Below, piece after piece: positions 63,546 to 64,000 of a stretch of 64,000 nucleotides of DNA. A program made the translations under genes and the position numbers. The notes under the pieces are model-generated. The model did not search any database and was not told where the DNA came from. It saw only the letters and a program-made list of their open reading frames with translations. Each line of letters begins with the position of its first letter. Within the stretch, counting starts at the first letter, position 1. The stretch spans positions 2,514,928-2,578,927 of the forward strand of contig JAHBXH010000001.1 in NCBI GenBank assembly GCA_019636555.1, in the 5' to 3' direction. Origin of the DNA: Phycisphaeraceae bacterium. Its GTDB lineage: Bacteria > Planctomycetota > Phycisphaerae > Phycisphaerales > UBA1924.

Positions 63546-64000
63546 TTGACCCCCGCTCCTTCCAATCCGGTTGATACCGCGCACGCTCCGGGTTCGTCAC
63601 ATCCTGACGAATCGGCGTTGCTCGCGCGCTTGAAGGCGGGCGATGGCGGCGCGTACGAGCAGGTCGTTCGTGAAATGGGCGGCCGCATGCTCGCGGTTGC
63701 CCGCCGAATCCTTGTCGATGAGAATGAGTCGCAAGATGCCGTACAGGATGCGTTCGTTTCGGCTTTCCGCAACATCGACAAATTTGCGGGCAATTCTCAG
63801 ATCGCCACCTGGCTCCACCGGATCACGGTCAACGCGTGTCTGATGCGTCTACGAAAAAAGAGACGCCAGGATGAAGTCTCGCTCGATTCCCTGCTACCCG
63901 CCTTTGGCGCCGATGGCTACCCCGCGCACGCCGCCGGAACCTGGCGAAAACCGGTCACGGGGGAAGAACTCGCGGAGACTCGGGAACGGATCCGTACGGC
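63546..64000 (+). CDS. ECF-type RNA polymerase sigma factor, 5' part
   Basis: The gene runs off the right edge after about 151 codons. It encodes a sigma-70 region 2 with GGRMLAVARRILVDENESQDAVQDAFVSAFRNIDKF and TWLHRITVNACLMRLRKKRR, the ECF pattern. Region 4 would lie beyond the window. The start is probably the TTG at 63546; no ATG occurs in this frame upstream before the previous stop. Extracytoplasmic-function sigma factors usually pair with an anti-sigma factor, which would be downstream. Confidence 0.85.
   Translation, partial: MTPAPSNPVDTAHAPGSSHPDESALLARLKAGDGGAYEQVVREMGGRMLAVARRILVDENESQDAVQDAFVSAFRNIDKFAGNSQIATWLHRITVNACLMRLRKKRRQDEVSLDSLLPAFGADGYPAHAAGTWRKPVTGEELAETRERIRT

Overview
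The window looks like a chromosomal segment of a high-GC, Gram-negative-type, flagellated bacterium of the Planctomycetota, most likely class Phycisphaerae (order Phycisphaerales). The best pointer is the secreted protein at 17615-18676, whose C-terminus carries two Cys-flanked DxNGDxxxDDADF calcium-type motifs (the 'GC-type dockerin' tail I know from Phycisphaerales). A prepilin-like protein and many GTG/TTG starts fit. Assignment rests on recalled family features, not on a database search.

Layout. 1-26.4 kb is mixed housekeeping and accessory content: the end of an M16 peptidase; an HDOD protein with a decayed GGDEF domain; recO; a dehydratase-ACP-dehydratase trio; a fused aroD-aroE; a BaiN/HI0933-type flavoprotein; prfA; an ABC-2 exporter pair with a coupled methyltransferase; the RNase P RNA gene (minus strand, with its own -10 box and terminator); a Gfo/Idh/MocA-like protein; tyrS; a prepilin-like protein; the dockerin-tailed secreted protein; a polyprenyl diphosphate synthase; a second methyltransferase of the same type; small membrane proteins; an orphan DNA methyltransferase; asnB; a lipoprotein amidase; and folK.

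26.4-37.2 kb (minus strand) is flagellar export and regulation: fliN-fliO-fliP-fliQ-fliR-flhB-flhA-flhF-flhG-membrane protein-fliA, closed by a terminator. 37.4-41.6 kb separates the flagellar blocks with two tandem DUF4097 adhesin-like surface proteins and a GH31 alpha-glucosidase. 41.8-61.1 kb (plus strand) is the structural block: a TPR protein, a FlgN-like chaperone, a sensor kinase and sigma-54 activator pair, flgB-flgC-fliE-fliF-fliG-fliH-fliI-fliJ-motE-like-fliK-flgD-TIGR02530 protein-flgE-motA-like-fliL. The end carries an S41 peptidase, a LolA/LolB-like periplasmic protein and the start of an ECF sigma factor.

How it works together. The two flagellar blocks supply the MS ring and rod base (FliF, FliE, FlgB, FlgC), one rotor/switch protein each (FliG, FliN), the export gate (FliPQR, FlhAB), the ATPase complex (FliHIJ), hook building (FlgD, FliK, FlgE), placement control (FlhF/FlhG) and two regulatory tiers (sigma-54 activator and FliA). 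fliM, motB, flagellin, filament cap and the P/L-ring genes are not in this window. The usual fliL-fliM-fliN-fliO order is broken: fliL ends one block and fliN begins the other, in opposite orientation, and fliM is missing from both ends.

I found no CRISPR array, insertion sequence, prophage or tRNA gene. I do not see a clearly new defence or mobile system. The items most worth a second look are the split flagellar locus with its degenerate MotA-like protein, the nine-G tract at the fliP/fliQ junction, the dehydratase-ACP-dehydratase trio and the DUF4097 pair.
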